DNA of 64,000 nt from Methylocapsa sp. S129 (GCF_009765995.1 NZ_LMUI01000042.1:173827-237826); one strand, 5' to 3'; counted from the stretch's first letter, positions 36,067 through 45,965 are shown. Notes: generated from the sequence alone by a model not told the origin. Program-made: numbers and translations.

Positions 36067-36446
36067 GCCATGCTCCGCACCAGCGCCAGCCCCGCCCACA
36101 GACCCACAACGCCGAGGATGACCGACCCGCCGATATAGAGCGCGGCGAGGCCAATCTGGCCGCGCTCGATCAGCCGGAACGAGTCGAGCGAAAAGGTCGA
36201 GAAGGTCGTGTAGCCGCCGAGTACGCCGGTGGCGACGAAAAGCTGCGCCTGCCGCGTCCAGCCCTCGCCGGCGCGGAACGCCAGCCAGCCGACCAGCAGG
36301 CCCATGACGAACGAGCCGGTGATATTGATGAACATGATCCCATAGGGAAAATCATTGCCGAGCAGCCGCGCCGCTGCATTGTTGATCACATGGCGCAACA
36401 CGCCGCCGAGCCCGGCGCCGATGAAGACGAGAAGAATGGCTTGCAT
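36063..36446 (-). CDS. crcB: Fluoride ion channel Fluc/CrcB
   Basis: 127 residues with four membrane helices. Family motifs are GGVLRHVINN near the start, NITGSFVMGLLVGWL with the conserved Asn, and GGYTTFSTFSLDS with the Phe residues that line the pore. It exports fluoride from the cytoplasm as a dual-topology dimer. No fluoride riboswitch was seen upstream. It is first in an operon with rluA-like and atp12-like genes. Confidence 0.95.
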   Translation of the reverse strand: MQAILLVFIGAGLGGVLRHVINNAAARLLGNDFPYGIMFINITGSFVMGLLVGWLAFRAGEGWTRQAQLFVATGVLGGYTTFSTFSLDSFRLIERGQIGLAALYIGGSVILGVVGLWAGLALVRSMA

Positions 36447-36481
36447 AGGCTGCTATAGCGCAGGCGGCGGGACAACGTCGA

Positions 36482-36517
36482 GTCCGGAGGGAAAGGCTTG
36501 ATCGTATCCCCTCGGAC
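36482..36517 (-). terminator. Possible terminator of the PrkA/YeaH/SpoVR operon
   Basis: Stem of about 11 bp with one bulge (GTCCG-AGGGGA against TTCCCT-CGGAC on the minus strand), 30 bp after the SpoVR stop and upstream of crcB. No T-run follows, so the assignment is tentative. Confidence 0.35.
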
Positions 36518-36545
36518 CGGCCTCCTTTGTGCTGTCTCTCTGCCT

Positions 36546-38093
36546 TTACGCCGCCAGCGCCGTCCCTTTCGGGCTGCAGCCATGCTCCTTGAGCACTGCA
36601 TCCGCGGGGCCGATCTCGCGCAGCAGCACGTCATAGCCCCACAGATCGGCCAGATGCTGCAATACGCTTCTGGCGGCGCCCTCGGCGAGCAAGCGTCCGT
36701 TCACGACGTGGTGGTGGAGGATGAGGCGCCGGTCGCCGACGAGGTCGACGTCGACCACTTCGATATTGGGGTCCGACCAGCCGACATCATAGCGCCTGGC
36801 GAGTTCGCGGCGGATGCGGCTGTAGCCGCGTTCATTATGGATCGCCTCGACCTTGATCCCCTCCTTCACCGCGGGATCGTCGTGAAGCTGGAACATGCGC
36901 ATCTGCCGCATCAGGCGCGGGCTTAAATATTGGCTGATGAAGCTCTCGTCGCGATAATTAGCCCAGATGTCGCGCAGCACCGCCATGGCGTCGCCGGCGC
37001 CCGCGATCTCGGGGAACCATTGCCGATCTTCGTCATCAGGATCGGTCACGATCCGCTCGATGTCCTGCATCATCGCAAAGCCCAGGGCATAGGGATTGAA
37101 GCCCGAAAAGCGAGGATCGTCGAAAGCCGGTTGGAAAATGACATTGGTGTGCGATTGCAGGAATTCGAGGAAATCGCCGTTCGAAATGCCGCCTCGCTCA
37201 TGCAAGCGATTCATGATGCGGTAATGCACGTAGGTCGCCGTGCCCTCGTTCATCACCTTGGTCTGTCCCTGCGGATAGAAATATTGCGCGATCTGGCGCA
37301 CGATGCGCAGCAGCTCTCTTTGCCAGGGCAGCAGGCGCGGCGCCGATTTTTCGAGAAAATACAGGATGTTTTCCTGCGGCAGCCCCAGCAACGCCTTTCG
37401 GCGCTCTAGGCTCAATTCTGTCATGCTCTTGGCGGGTCCGAGCGGAACGGTGCGCCACAGATCGTTGAAGCTGCGCTCGTCATGTGCGCGCCGATCCCTC
37501 GCGCGCTTCTCCTCGCCACGCAGGTCGAGCTTCTTCTTGCCGGGATAGCGAAAAACGCCATGCGACATCACGCCATGCGCCGCATCGAGCGTGTGTTCGA
37601 CCGCGGCATGGCCATAGCGTTCCTCGCACTGCGCGACATAGCCTTTGGCGAAATTCAGATATTCGAGAATCCCTTCGGCGTCCGTCCATTGCTTGAACAG
37701 ATAATTGTTCTTGAAAAAGTGATTATGGCCGAAGGCGGCGTGGGCGATCACCAAAGCCTGCATGGTCGCCGTGTTTTCCTCCATCAGATAGGAGATGCAC
37801 GGCGAAGAGTTGATGACGATTTCATAAGCAAGGCCGCGCAAACCCTTGCGATAAAGCGCTTCGTGCTGGGTGAAATGCTTGCCGAACGACCAGTGCCGGT
37901 AATACAGCGGCATGCCGACCGAGGAATAGGCGTCGAGCATCTGCTCCGCGGTGATCACTTCGATCTGGTTGGGATAGAGATCGAGCCCGAGTTCGCTCAG
38001 CGCGACGTCCTCGCAGGCGTCGTGCAGCCGCTGCAGTATCGGAAAATCCCAGTCGGCGCCTTCGTAAAGACGTTCCATCGCCCCTGCGCTCAT
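36546..38093 (-). CDS. SpoVR family protein (YcgB-like)
   Basis: 515 residues from the ATG that overlaps the YeaH gene end by four bases. Characteristic stretches are YPNQIEVITAEQMLDAY, MPLYYRHWSFGK, and IVINSSPCISYLMEENT early on, with NEGTATYVHYRIMNRL later. SpoVR proteins act in Bacillus spore cortex formation, but in Gram-negatives (YcgB) they belong to a stationary-phase and starvation operon with PrkA and YeaH. The biochemical role is unknown. Cytoplasmic. Confidence 0.94.
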   Translation of the reverse strand: MSAGAMERLYEGADWDFPILQRLHDACEDVALSELGLDLYPNQIEVITAEQMLDAYSSVGMPLYYRHWSFGKHFTQHEALYRKGLRGLAYEIVINSSPCISYLMEENTATMQALVIAHAAFGHNHFFKNNYLFKQWTDAEGILEYLNFAKGYVAQCEERYGHAAVEHTLDAAHGVMSHGVFRYPGKKKLDLRGEEKRARDRRAHDERSFNDLWRTVPLGPAKSMTELSLERRKALLGLPQENILYFLEKSAPRLLPWQRELLRIVRQIAQYFYPQGQTKVMNEGTATYVHYRIMNRLHERGGISNGDFLEFLQSHTNVIFQPAFDDPRFSGFNPYALGFAMMQDIERIVTDPDDEDRQWFPEIAGAGDAMAVLRDIWANYRDESFISQYLSPRLMRQMRMFQLHDDPAVKEGIKVEAIHNERGYSRIRRELARRYDVGWSDPNIEVVDVDLVGDRRLILHHHVVNGRLLAEGAARSVLQHLADLWGYDVLLREIGPADAVLKEHGCSPKGTALAA

Positions 38094-39373
38094 GACGCGA
38101 CCCTCTCTCCGGCTTGCCGGCGCTGGAAGAGTTCGCGAAACACCGGAAAAATCTCGCCTCGCGTGGTGACCTTTCGCATCGACAGCGGCAGGCCGCCGGC
38201 GCGCAAGGAATCGTAAACGCCCCACAGCGAGGAGCGCGACGCGGCGCCCTCGCCGCGCTCATCGGCGTCGCCGACTTCGAGATAGGCGAAATACTGGCTA
38301 GCGGGCAGAATATGGTCGCGCAAAAGCTGGGCCGTCAGCTCGCCGTCGCTGTAGGAATTGTCGCCGTCCGACGCCTGCGCCGCATAGATGTTCCAGTCTT
38401 CTGGAGGATAGCGCAATTCGACGATGCGCCGCATCGCCTCGAAGGCGCTCGACACCACGGTGCCGCCGGTGGCGGGGCTGTGAAAGAAGGTTTGCTCGTC
38501 GACCTCTTCGGCGCGGTCGGTATGGCGGATGAACACGATCTCGACATGGCGATAGCGCTTGGTGAGAAAAATGTAGAGCAGCATGTAGAAGCGCTTGGCG
38601 AGGTCCTTCATGTGCTCGGACATCGAGCCGGACACGTCCATCAGGCAGAACATCGCCGCCTGAGCCACCGCTTTGGGCACGTTCTCGAAGCGGCGATACC
38701 GGATGTCGATCGGGTCGATATAGGGAATGCGCCGCATCCTGGACTCAAGCGCCGCGATCTCGCTTTGCAGCGCCGCGCGACCCTCGGGATCCGCGCAATC
38801 GGCGAGCTTTCCCTCAAGCAGCGCGACCGACTGCGGGCTTGGACGGTGCAGCGCGATGCGACGTCCCATGGCATGGCGCATCGTGCGGCCAATCGCAATG
38901 TTCACCGGCGAGCCCGAAACCGCATAGCCGGCCCGGCGGATTCCCTCGTGCTCGACTTCGGCAAGCCGTCGCTTGGCGAGATCGGGCAATTCGAGGTCGT
39001 CCAGAAACAGATCGAGAAATTCCTCGCGCGTCAGAATGAAGCGAAAGGCGTCTTCGCCGTCGGCGCCGCCGCCGTCTTGTCCCGAACCGCCGCCGTCCTC
39101 GCCCGAGCGCGGCAGCAGGTCGCCCTCCGCGAATTTCTTGTTTCCCGGCAGCACTTCGTCGCGAACGCCGCCGGGGCCGTGATGGAAGCGAGGCTCATCG
39201 ACCCCACGGGCGGGGATGCTGATCTCGCCTCCCTCAAGAATGTCGGAAATATCGCGCGACTGGGAGGAATGACGCACCGCCTGCCGCACAATCGCCTTGG
39301 CGCGGCGAAGAAATCGCTGGCGATTTTCAAGGTTCTTCCCGCCCGGATTAAGGCGTCGATCGAGAACCTGCAT
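38090..39373 (-). CDS. YeaH/DUF444 family protein with von Willebrand-like domain
   Basis: 427 residues. N-terminal NRQRFLRRAKAIVRQAV and a Gly-rich acidic linker (~85-105) are typical. The C-terminal half has a VWA-like domain with a MIDAS-type motif DVSGSMSEHMKD and a later SSAFEAMRRIVEL helix. It belongs to the PrkA/YeaH/SpoVR operon, which responds to nitrogen starvation and stationary phase in enterics. It lies 24 bp after prkA and is coupled to the SpoVR gene. Precise function unknown. Confidence 0.93.
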   Translation of the reverse strand: MQVLDRRLNPGGKNLENRQRFLRRAKAIVRQAVRHSSQSRDISDILEGGEISIPARGVDEPRFHHGPGGVRDEVLPGNKKFAEGDLLPRSGEDGGGSGQDGGGADGEDAFRFILTREEFLDLFLDDLELPDLAKRRLAEVEHEGIRRAGYAVSGSPVNIAIGRTMRHAMGRRIALHRPSPQSVALLEGKLADCADPEGRAALQSEIAALESRMRRIPYIDPIDIRYRRFENVPKAVAQAAMFCLMDVSGSMSEHMKDLAKRFYMLLYIFLTKRYRHVEIVFIRHTDRAEEVDEQTFFHSPATGGTVVSSAFEAMRRIVELRYPPEDWNIYAAQASDGDNSYSDGELTAQLLRDHILPASQYFAYLEVGDADERGEGAASRSSLWGVYDSLRAGGLPLSMRKVTTRGEIFPVFRELFQRRQAGERVAS

Positions 39374-39397
39374 GCGCTTTTCCTCTGCTCCTTGGGA

Positions 39398-41341
39398 TCA
39401 CCCGGCCTGTTTGACCCGCATATACCACTCGACCAGACGCCGGACCTGCCGCTCGGTATAGCCGCGCGCCGCCATGCGTTCGACGAATTCGCCGTGCTTT
39501 TTCTCGGTGTCGCCGTCCTTTTTTGATCCGAACGAAATGACCGGAAGAAGATCGTCGACCTGCGAGAACATGCGTTTCTCGATCACCTCGCGGATTTTTT
39601 CGTAGGACGTCCAGGATGGATTCTTGCCGCCGTTATTGGCGCGCGTGCGCAGCGAGAATTTGACGATCTCGTTGCGGAAATCCTTCGGATTGGCGATGCC
39701 GGCCGGCTTCTCGATCTTCGTCAATTCCTGATTGAGCAGCTCGCGATTCAGAAGCTGGCCGGTGTCGGGATCCTTGAAATCCTGATCCTCGATCCAGGCG
39801 TCGGCGTAATCGACATAGCGGTCAAACAGGTTTTGCCCGTAGTCGGAATAGGATTCGAGATAGGCCTTTTGAATCTCGTGGCCGATGAATTCGGCATAGC
39901 GCGGCGCCAGCTCGCCCTTGATGAATTCGAGATAGCGCTTCTCCGTTTCGTCGGGCAATTGCTCGCGGCGGATCGCCTGCTCCAGCACATACATCAAGTG
40001 AACGGGATCGGCGCCAATCTCCGTCGTGTCATGGTTGAATGTCGACGCGAGAACCTTGAACGCGAAGCGCGTCGAGACGCCGTCCATGCCTTCGTCGACG
40101 CCGGCCGAATCCTTATATTCCTGATGGCTGCGCGCCTTTGGATCGGATTCTTTCAACGTCTCGCCGTCATAGATGCGCATCTTGGCGTAGAGGGTCGAGT
40201 TCTCGTGCTTGCGCAGACGCGACAGCACGGAAAAGCGGGCCATCGTCTCCAGAGTCGCGGGCGCGCAGGGCGATTTCGCCAGTTCGGAGCCCTGGATCAG
40301 CTTCTCGTAAATCTTGCCTTCTTCGGTCACGCGCAGGCAATAAGGAACCTTGACGACCGAGATGCGGTCGATGAAGGCCTCATTGTTCTTGTTGGCCTTA
40401 AAACTCTGCCATTCCGCCTCGTTCGAATGGGCCAGAATCACACCCGAGAAGGGAATGGCGCCGATATTTTCGGTGCCGATATAATTGCCCTCCTGGGTGG
40501 CGGTGAGCAGCGGGTGCAGCATCTTGATCGGCGCCTTGAACATTTCGACGAATTCGAGAATGCCCTGATTGGCCCGGTTAAGGCCGCCCGAATAGCTATA
40601 GGCGTCGGGATCGTTTTGCGAGAAAGCCTCAAGCTTGCGGATGTCGACTTTGCCGACCAGCGACGAAATGTCCTGGTTGTTCTCGTCGCCCGGCTCGGTC
40701 TTGGCGATCGCGATCTGACGCAGCCGGGAAGGCTGGATCTTGGCGACGGTGAACCGCGAAACGTCGCCGCCAAACGCTTCAAGCCGCTTGAGGCACCACG
40801 GGCTGACCAGCCCGTTGAGGCGCCGGCGCGGGATGCCGTAGCGTTCCTCGACCATCGCGCCCATCGTCTCGGGATCGAACAGACCGAGCGGGCTTTCGAA
40901 CACCGGACTGATCTCGTCGCCCGCCTTCATCACATAAATCGGGTGGACTTCCATCAGCGCCTTGAGGCGCTCCGCGAGAGAAGACTTGCCGCCGCCGACC
41001 GGCCCGAGCAGGTAGAGGATCTGCTTGCGCTCCTCCAGCCCCTGGGCGGCGTGGCGGAAGAAGGAGACGATCCGCTCGATGGTCTCCTCCATGCCGTAGA
41101 AGCCGGCGAAGGCGGGATAGGCCCGAATCGTCCTGTTCAAAAAAATACGGCCAAGGCGGGGGTCCTTGGCCGTGTCGATAATTTCGGGTTCGCCGATCGC
41201 CGCCAGCAGGCGCTCCGTCGCATTGGCGTAGAGCATGGGGTCGCCCCGGCACGCCTCCAGATATTCCGAGAGCGACATTTCGGTTTCGCGCCGCGCCTCA
41301 AACGAGCGCATGAACGCATTGAAGACATGGTCGTTGAACAT
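39398..41341 (-). CDS. prkA: PrkA-type serine protein kinase (YeaG)
   Basis: 647 residues from the ATG with AGAGG upstream; a GTG three codons before overlaps that site. An AAA-type ATPase region includes Walker A LGPVGGGKSSLAERLK near 105-120. The kinase-like C-terminal PrkA domain follows, with GNYIGTENIGAIPFSG and HSNEAEWQSFK in the middle. Length is normal for the family. PrkA/YeaG phosphorylates proteins on Ser and is induced by stress; recent work also describes AAA-protease-like activity in Bacillus. First gene of the stress operon. Confidence 0.95.
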   Translation of the reverse strand: MFNDHVFNAFMRSFEARRETEMSLSEYLEACRGDPMLYANATERLLAAIGEPEIIDTAKDPRLGRIFLNRTIRAYPAFAGFYGMEETIERIVSFFRHAAQGLEERKQILYLLGPVGGGKSSLAERLKALMEVHPIYVMKAGDEISPVFESPLGLFDPETMGAMVEERYGIPRRRLNGLVSPWCLKRLEAFGGDVSRFTVAKIQPSRLRQIAIAKTEPGDENNQDISSLVGKVDIRKLEAFSQNDPDAYSYSGGLNRANQGILEFVEMFKAPIKMLHPLLTATQEGNYIGTENIGAIPFSGVILAHSNEAEWQSFKANKNNEAFIDRISVVKVPYCLRVTEEGKIYEKLIQGSELAKSPCAPATLETMARFSVLSRLRKHENSTLYAKMRIYDGETLKESDPKARSHQEYKDSAGVDEGMDGVSTRFAFKVLASTFNHDTTEIGADPVHLMYVLEQAIRREQLPDETEKRYLEFIKGELAPRYAEFIGHEIQKAYLESYSDYGQNLFDRYVDYADAWIEDQDFKDPDTGQLLNRELLNQELTKIEKPAGIANPKDFRNEIVKFSLRTRANNGGKNPSWTSYEKIREVIEKRMFSQVDDLLPVISFGSKKDGDTEKKHGEFVERMAARGYTERQVRRLVEWYMRVKQAG

Positions 41342-41767
41342 GGATGGCACCTCTTAATGCGCGGACGGCCTTCGGGGTGGGGTCACGACTTCCACCAGTC
41401 GGCTGGTCGCCACATGCGATTTCGAATCACCTCCGCAACATCTTCCGCGATTGGATACTCAACTCGGCGAGTCCAACAAGAGCGGATACGGCCGTCATCG
41501 ACTTTCGGATGTGCATGACTGCATCAATCAGCATGCAACTGCGTCTTTTCTGGGCAGATGGGAGAAATAGCCACCACCTGTGGCGCAGAAAGCGCAGTCC
41601 CGGCCCAGAGCGTTCCGCCCGGCGCGCATTCCCATTTCGGACCCGCGATTCGGTCCGCGCGCGCTCACCAATCAAATATATGATGCGCGATGAGCCTGGC
41701 CTCAAGCTGGAGATACAAATTTGCTTGGAGGCGGTTTATTGCCGCAGGCGTTAAAGACCGCGTGCGC
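41342..41767. other. 426-bp intergenic region, upstream of prkA and downstream of the SUF operon
   Basis: It must hold the prkA promoter and the end of the SUF transcript, both on the minus strand. No gene was recognised. On the minus strand GGAAC (complement 41612-41616) is followed after 17 bp by CGCT (complement 41591-41594), near the EcfG general-stress consensus GGAAC-N16/17-CGTT with one mismatch. Confidence 0.4.
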
Positions 41768-42151
41768 TCACCACATGTCCAGCGCGACCCGCGCCTCGTC
41801 CGACATGCGGCTTTGATCCCACGGCGGGTCGAACACCATATTGACCTTGGCGCCAGAAACGCCGCCGACCGCGCTCACCGCATTCTCGACCCAGCCCGGC
41901 ATTTCGCCCGCCACCGGGCATGCCGGGGCCGTCAAAGTCATCTCGATGGTCACGAAACGGCTGTCGTCGATGTCGATGTTGTAGATGAGGCCAAGCTCGT
42001 AAATATCTGACGGAATTTCAGGATCATAGACCGTCTTGAGCGCGGCGACGATATCGTCGGTCAGGCGCTGCAACTCATCCGCCGGGATCGCCGAGGGCGA
42101 TGCGACCACGGGCTGGTTGGGCGCATGGTCCATCGTCGGGCTGTCGGTCAT
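41768..42151 (-). CDS. sufT: SUF-associated DUF59/MIP18-type Fe-S assembly protein
   Basis: 127 residues. The DUF59 domain starts near residue 30: DDIVAALKTVYDPEIPSDIY and LGLIYNIDIDD, with Cys in LTAPACPVAGEMPGWV. In eukaryotes MIP18 acts in cytosolic Fe-S delivery; the bacterial SufT type helps Fe-S maturation. It is the last gene of the SUF operon, 15 bp after sufS, in line with that role. The first ~25 residues are a variable Pro-rich extension. Confidence 0.9.
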   Translation of the reverse strand: MTDSPTMDHAPNQPVVASPSAIPADELQRLTDDIVAALKTVYDPEIPSDIYELGLIYNIDIDDSRFVTIEMTLTAPACPVAGEMPGWVENAVSAVGGVSGAKVNMVFDPPWDQSRMSDEARVALDMW

Positions 42152-42166
42152 CTCTTCAAGCCCTCC

Positions 42167-43411
42167 TCAGGCGAACAGGCTCTGCGCACGGATCAGAGCT
42201 TCCGCCAAGGCGTCCACCTCGGCATGCGTGTTATATAGCGCAAACGACGCCCTGCAGGTAGAGGTCACGCCGAAGCGTTGCAAGAGCGGCATTGCGCAAT
42301 GGGTGCCGGCGCGCACCGCGACGCCCGAGCGATCGATGATCGTCGCCACATCATGGGCATGGGCGCCTTGCATGTTGAACGAGACGATCGGCCCCTTGCC
42401 GGGCGCCTGGCCAAAAATGCGCAGGGAATTGATCGCGCCCAACCGCTCGTGGGCGTGGGCGGCCAAGGATTCCTCATGCGTCCGGATGCGCGCCCGCCCG
42501 ATCCCTTCGACATAATCGAGCGCAGCGCCAAGGCCGATCGCCTGGACGATCGGCGGCGTGCCCGCCTCAAAACGGTGCGGCGGCGCATTATAGGTGACAA
42601 CGTCTTGCGTGACGTCCTGGATCATCTCGCCGCCGCCGTTGAACGGCGGCAGCGCCTCCAGCAGGGCGCGCTTGCCATAGAGCACGCCGATGCCGGTCGG
42701 CCCATAAACCTTATGGCCGGTGAAGACATAAAAATCGGCGTCGAGATCGCGCACGTCGACATCGAGATGCACCGCGCCCTGCGAGCCATCGACCAGCACG
42801 GGAACGCCATGCGCATGGGCGATGCGAATGATGTCCTTGATCGGCGTCACGGTGCCCAGGACATTGGACATATGCGTGATCGCGACGATTTTGGTGCGTT
42901 TGGTTAAAGCGCGTTCGAAGGCTTCGAGCGAAAACGAGCCATCGTCTGCGACATCGACCCATTTCAACACTGCGCCCTTGCGCTCGCGATGGAAATGCCA
43001 GGGCACGATGTTGGAATGATGCTCCATGACGGAAAGCACGATTTCATCACCCTCCCCGATATGGGCGAGGCCGAAACTGGCGGCGACGAGATTGATCGCC
43101 TCGGTCGCCGAGCGGGTGAAGACGATCTCTTCATGCGAGCCGGCGTTGAGAAAACGGCGCGCGCTTTCTCGCGCCGCCTCATAGGCCTCGGTGGCGGCAT
43201 TGGCGAGATAATGCAACCCGCGATGCACATTGGAATATTCGTGCTCATAGGCATGCGTCAGGCGCTCGATCACCGCGCGCGGCTTTTGTGCCGAGGCGGC
43301 ATTATCGAGATAGACCAGCGGTTTGCCGTAGGGGCGTTCGGCCAGGATCGGGAAGTCGGCGCGCAACGCTTCGACGTCCAATGGCGCCGATATCGGATTG
43401 TGGATCGTCAT
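42167..43411 (-). CDS. sufS: SufS cysteine desulfurase
   Basis: 414 residues. The PLP-binding Lys is in FYVFTGHKVYGPTGIGVLYGK region, the His in VMEHHSNIVPWHF and the active-site Cys in RAGTHCAMPL, the SufS form (RxGxHCAQ/MP) rather than the IscS form. A final TSTCRASFALYNT is also typical. It removes sulfur from cysteine and hands it to the SufBCD scaffold. A second, IscS-like desulfurase opens the same operon. Its start overlaps sufD by four bases. Confidence 0.95.
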   Translation of the reverse strand: MTIHNPISAPLDVEALRADFPILAERPYGKPLVYLDNAASAQKPRAVIERLTHAYEHEYSNVHRGLHYLANAATEAYEAARESARRFLNAGSHEEIVFTRSATEAINLVAASFGLAHIGEGDEIVLSVMEHHSNIVPWHFHRERKGAVLKWVDVADDGSFSLEAFERALTKRTKIVAITHMSNVLGTVTPIKDIIRIAHAHGVPVLVDGSQGAVHLDVDVRDLDADFYVFTGHKVYGPTGIGVLYGKRALLEALPPFNGGGEMIQDVTQDVVTYNAPPHRFEAGTPPIVQAIGLGAALDYVEGIGRARIRTHEESLAAHAHERLGAINSLRIFGQAPGKGPIVSFNMQGAHAHDVATIIDRSGVAVRAGTHCAMPLLQRFGVTSTCRASFALYNTHAEVDALAEALIRAQSLFA

Positions 43412-44694
43412 CGGCGCGCGCCCTCCGTCCGTCTGGCGAGCCAGGCGCGCATCTTTTCGCGCAGCAGCTCGGCCAGTTCCTGGTCATTGACGCGCGCTAT
43501 CGCGTCGGCGCCGAACGCCTCCAGCAGCATGGCCTCAGCCTCGGCTTTGGGCAGGCCGCGCGCTTGCAGATAGAACGTCTGTTCAGGATCGAGCGCACCC
43601 ACTGTCGCGCCATGGCCGCAAACGACATCGTCGGCGAAGATTTCGAGTTCCGGCTTGTTGTTCATGACGGCGTGCGGCGAGAGCAGGATCGCCTGGCTCT
43701 TCATTGCGCCATCGGTCTTCTGGGCGCCGGGCTGCACGACGACCTTGCCCTGATAGACGCCCGTCGCATCGTCGGCGACGATATGTTTGTAGAACTCCCG
43801 GCTCTGCCCATGCGGTGCGGCATGGTCGACGACCAGCGTGGTGTCGGCATGGCGTTTGCCGTTGAGAAGCGAGAGGCCGCCGAGCGCAATCCTGGCGTTC
43901 TGGCCGGTCAATGTCGCAAAAATCTGCCGGCGCACCAGCGCCCCGCCCGCGACGAAACCGAAAGCGGAAAGTTCCGCCTTGTCGCCAAGGCGCGCCGTCT
44001 GGCTTTCAATGTGTAAAGCCGCATTATCCTCGACAATGACGGCGTGATCGAGTTTCGCGCCATCCGTCAGATCGATAAGGGTGGCCGCATCGCGCTGGTC
44101 GCCTGCGTCAGCGCCGACAAAGCTCTCCACAATTCGCGCCCGCGCGCCCGCTCCAATATCAATCGCCACCCGCGAATGGACCGACTTCGCCGCCCCGTCC
44201 GTCATCAGATGAACGATTTCAATGCGCTTTGTGACGTCGGCGCCCGCATCGACAGTGACGACGCAGCCGCCCTGGGCAAGCGCGCCATTAAGCGCGAGCA
44301 AGGGATCGGCATCGCCATTGCCGCCGCGGCCGGTCTGCGTCAGCGCGGCGACGCTGACGCCCTGGGGCGGCGGGTCCGACAATTCGGAGATGTAGCGACC
44401 ATCGACAATCGCCAGCGTCGTTGCGCCTGCGCGCGCCCGCGCAGCCAAAGTTTTGCGCGCGGCGGCGATGGCGGCGGCGTCAGGCGCATTTGCAAGCGGT
44501 GCGACGCTGGCGAAGAGCGAGCGCAGATCCGTGTAATGCCAGGCTTCGTCGCGGCGCGTCGGCAGGCCCTTGGCCGCGAACAGACGAAACGACGCCTCGC
44601 GGTCGAGCGCCGACAGCGCGCCCTGCCCGGCGGCGAATTGCTCCGCGAGCGCGGTCTCGGCGGCGGTTCTTGTTTTCAACGCATGCAATGTCAT
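43408..44694 (-). CDS. sufD: SufD Fe-S cluster scaffold component
   Basis: 428 residues from the ATG with GAGG five bases upstream; the longer ORF would overlap sufC. The family's N-terminal helical part ends with PTRRDEAWHYTDLRSLF. A right-handed beta-helix follows (GARARIVESFVGADA, LGGLSLLNGKRHADT), and the C-terminal part has EIFADDVVCGHGATVGALD with the conserved Cys and His. It forms the SufBC2D complex. Between sufC and sufS in the operon. Confidence 0.94.
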   Translation of the reverse strand: MTLHALKTRTAAETALAEQFAAGQGALSALDREASFRLFAAKGLPTRRDEAWHYTDLRSLFASVAPLANAPDAAAIAAARKTLAARARAGATTLAIVDGRYISELSDPPPQGVSVAALTQTGRGGNGDADPLLALNGALAQGGCVVTVDAGADVTKRIEIVHLMTDGAAKSVHSRVAIDIGAGARARIVESFVGADAGDQRDAATLIDLTDGAKLDHAVIVEDNAALHIESQTARLGDKAELSAFGFVAGGALVRRQIFATLTGQNARIALGGLSLLNGKRHADTTLVVDHAAPHGQSREFYKHIVADDATGVYQGKVVVQPGAQKTDGAMKSQAILLSPHAVMNNKPELEIFADDVVCGHGATVGALDPEQTFYLQARGLPKAEAEAMLLEAFGADAIARVNDQELAELLREKMRAWLARRTEGARR

Positions 44695-44701
44695 GTCGTC
44701 C

Positions 44702-45457
44702 TCACGCAGCGTCCGCCGCGTAGTCGCGATAGCCGTTGCGCTCAAGCTCGAGCGCGAGTTCGGGGCCGCCGGTTTTGACGATGCGGCCCTTGGCCATCAC
44801 ATGCACCACATCCGGCTTGATGTGATCGAGCAGGCGTTGGTAATGGGTGATGACGAGGAAGGCGCGGTCCTTGTCGCGGAGTGCATTGACGCCTTCCGAA
44901 ACGATCCGCAACGCATCGATGTCCAGCCCCGAATCCGTTTCGTCGAGAATGGCGAGGCGCGGCTGCAGCAGCGCCATCTGCAGAATTTCCATGCGCTTCT
45001 TCTCGCCGCCGGAAAAGCCGACATTAAGCGGGCGCCGCAGCATTTCCTGGTCGATCTTCAGGCGATCGGCGGCGCTGCGCTCCGCGCGCATGAAATCGGG
45101 CGTCGTCATTTCCTTCAGACCGCGCGCGCGCCGCTGGGCGTTAAGCGTCGCTTTGAGGAAAGTCATCGTCGCCACGCCAGGAATTTCGACCGGATACTGG
45201 AAGGCGAGAAACAGGCCCTTGGCGGCGCGCTCGTCAGGCGACATTTCGAGAATGCTTTCGCCGTCGAGCAATACATCGCCGCCCGTCACTTCATAATCCG
45301 GCTTGCCGGCGATGACATAGGAGAGCGTCGATTTGCCCGATCCGTTCGGCCCCATGATCGCGGCGACTTCGCCGGCCTTCACCGTGAGGTTGAGCCCGTC
45401 GAGGATTGGCTTGCCATGGATTTCGACGCTGAGATTCTTGACTTCAAGCATATTCAT
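44702..45457 (-). CDS. sufC: SufC ATPase of the Fe-S assembly complex
   Basis: 251 residues; ATGs at 45457 and 45451 are both possible. Walker A is [15 protein letters not shown], the signature is [13 protein letters not shown], and Walker B is [15 protein letters not shown], where SufC typically has DETDSGLD. It is a cytosolic ABC ATPase that drives shape changes of SufBD during cluster assembly. It sits 10 bp after the cupin gene and before sufD. Confidence 0.96.
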   Translation of the reverse strand: MNMLEVKNLSVEIHGKPILDGLNLTVKAGEVAAIMGPNGSGKSTLSYVIAGKPDYEVTGGDVLLDGESILEMSPDERAAKGLFLAFQYPVEIPGVATMTFLKATLNAQRRARGLKEMTTPDFMRAERSAADRLKIDQEMLRRPLNVGFSGGEKKRMEILQMALLQPRLAILDETDSGLDIDALRIVSEGVNALRDKDRAFLVITHYQRLLDHIKPDVVHVMAKGRIVKTGGPELALELERNGYRDYAADAA

Positions 45458-45467
45458 TCTTTCGTTT

Positions 45468-45965
45468 TCATTCTTCGCCGTCGAAATAGCCGAGTGAATT
45501 TTCGCGGCGGCCGATAAAGGCGAGCTTGGCCGCGACCAGGCCCTTGTCGGCGGGAACCATCGATGCGACGGCGAATTTATTGGAATCGGGATATTCCACG
45601 ACGTCGGGATCGAGGCGCGTCGAAAAGCCGAGATAGCGCAGCTCCGTCGATCCCGTATTGACGATCTGATGCGCGGTCGAGACGTCGCCAGCCGGCGCGC
45701 TCATCACATCGCCGGCGCGGACAGGGTATGTCTCGTCGCCGAGCCGATAAATCCCCTCGCCCGACACGACGAAGAACATTTCCTCGTTGACGTGATGGGC
45801 GTGGCGCGGAAACGCCTTCTTGCCCGCCGGCACGATATGCAACTGGCAGCCAAGCTTGCTCGCCCCGATCATGAAGCCGATGCGGCCGAGCCGGGCGTCG
45901 AATTGCCCGCCATTGCCGCCATCGCGCAGCGGCACATCGGCGATGTTGATGACGGGCTTCGTCAC
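45468..45965 (-). CDS. Cupin-domain protein within the SUF operon
   Basis: 165 residues. The cupin motifs are visible as [20 protein letters not shown] (metal-binding His-x-His and Glu), followed by [20 protein letters not shown] with the second His. Most of the protein is this single conserved barrel. Its start overlaps the sufB end by four bases and its end is 10 bp from sufC, so it is translationally embedded in the SUF operon. A role as metal or sulfur chaperone, or as redox sensor, is possible but inferred from place only. Confidence 0.88.
   Translation of the reverse strand: MTKPVINIADVPLRDGGNGGQFDARLGRIGFMIGASKLGCQLHIVPAGKKAFPRHAHHVNEEMFFVVSGEGIYRLGDETYPVRAGDVMSAPAGDVSTAHQIVNTGSTELRYLGFSTRLDPDVVEYPDSNKFAVASMVPADKGLVAAKLAFIGRRENSLGYFDGEE

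Noticed and set aside
36447..36545. Fluoride riboswitch upstream of crcB
   Set aside because: No match to the conserved crcB-motif core could be found in the 100-bp gap; only a terminator-like hairpin is present.
41410..41450. TTCGAATC motif resembling a tRNA T-arm
   Set aside because: No acceptor stem or anticodon arm can be built around it.
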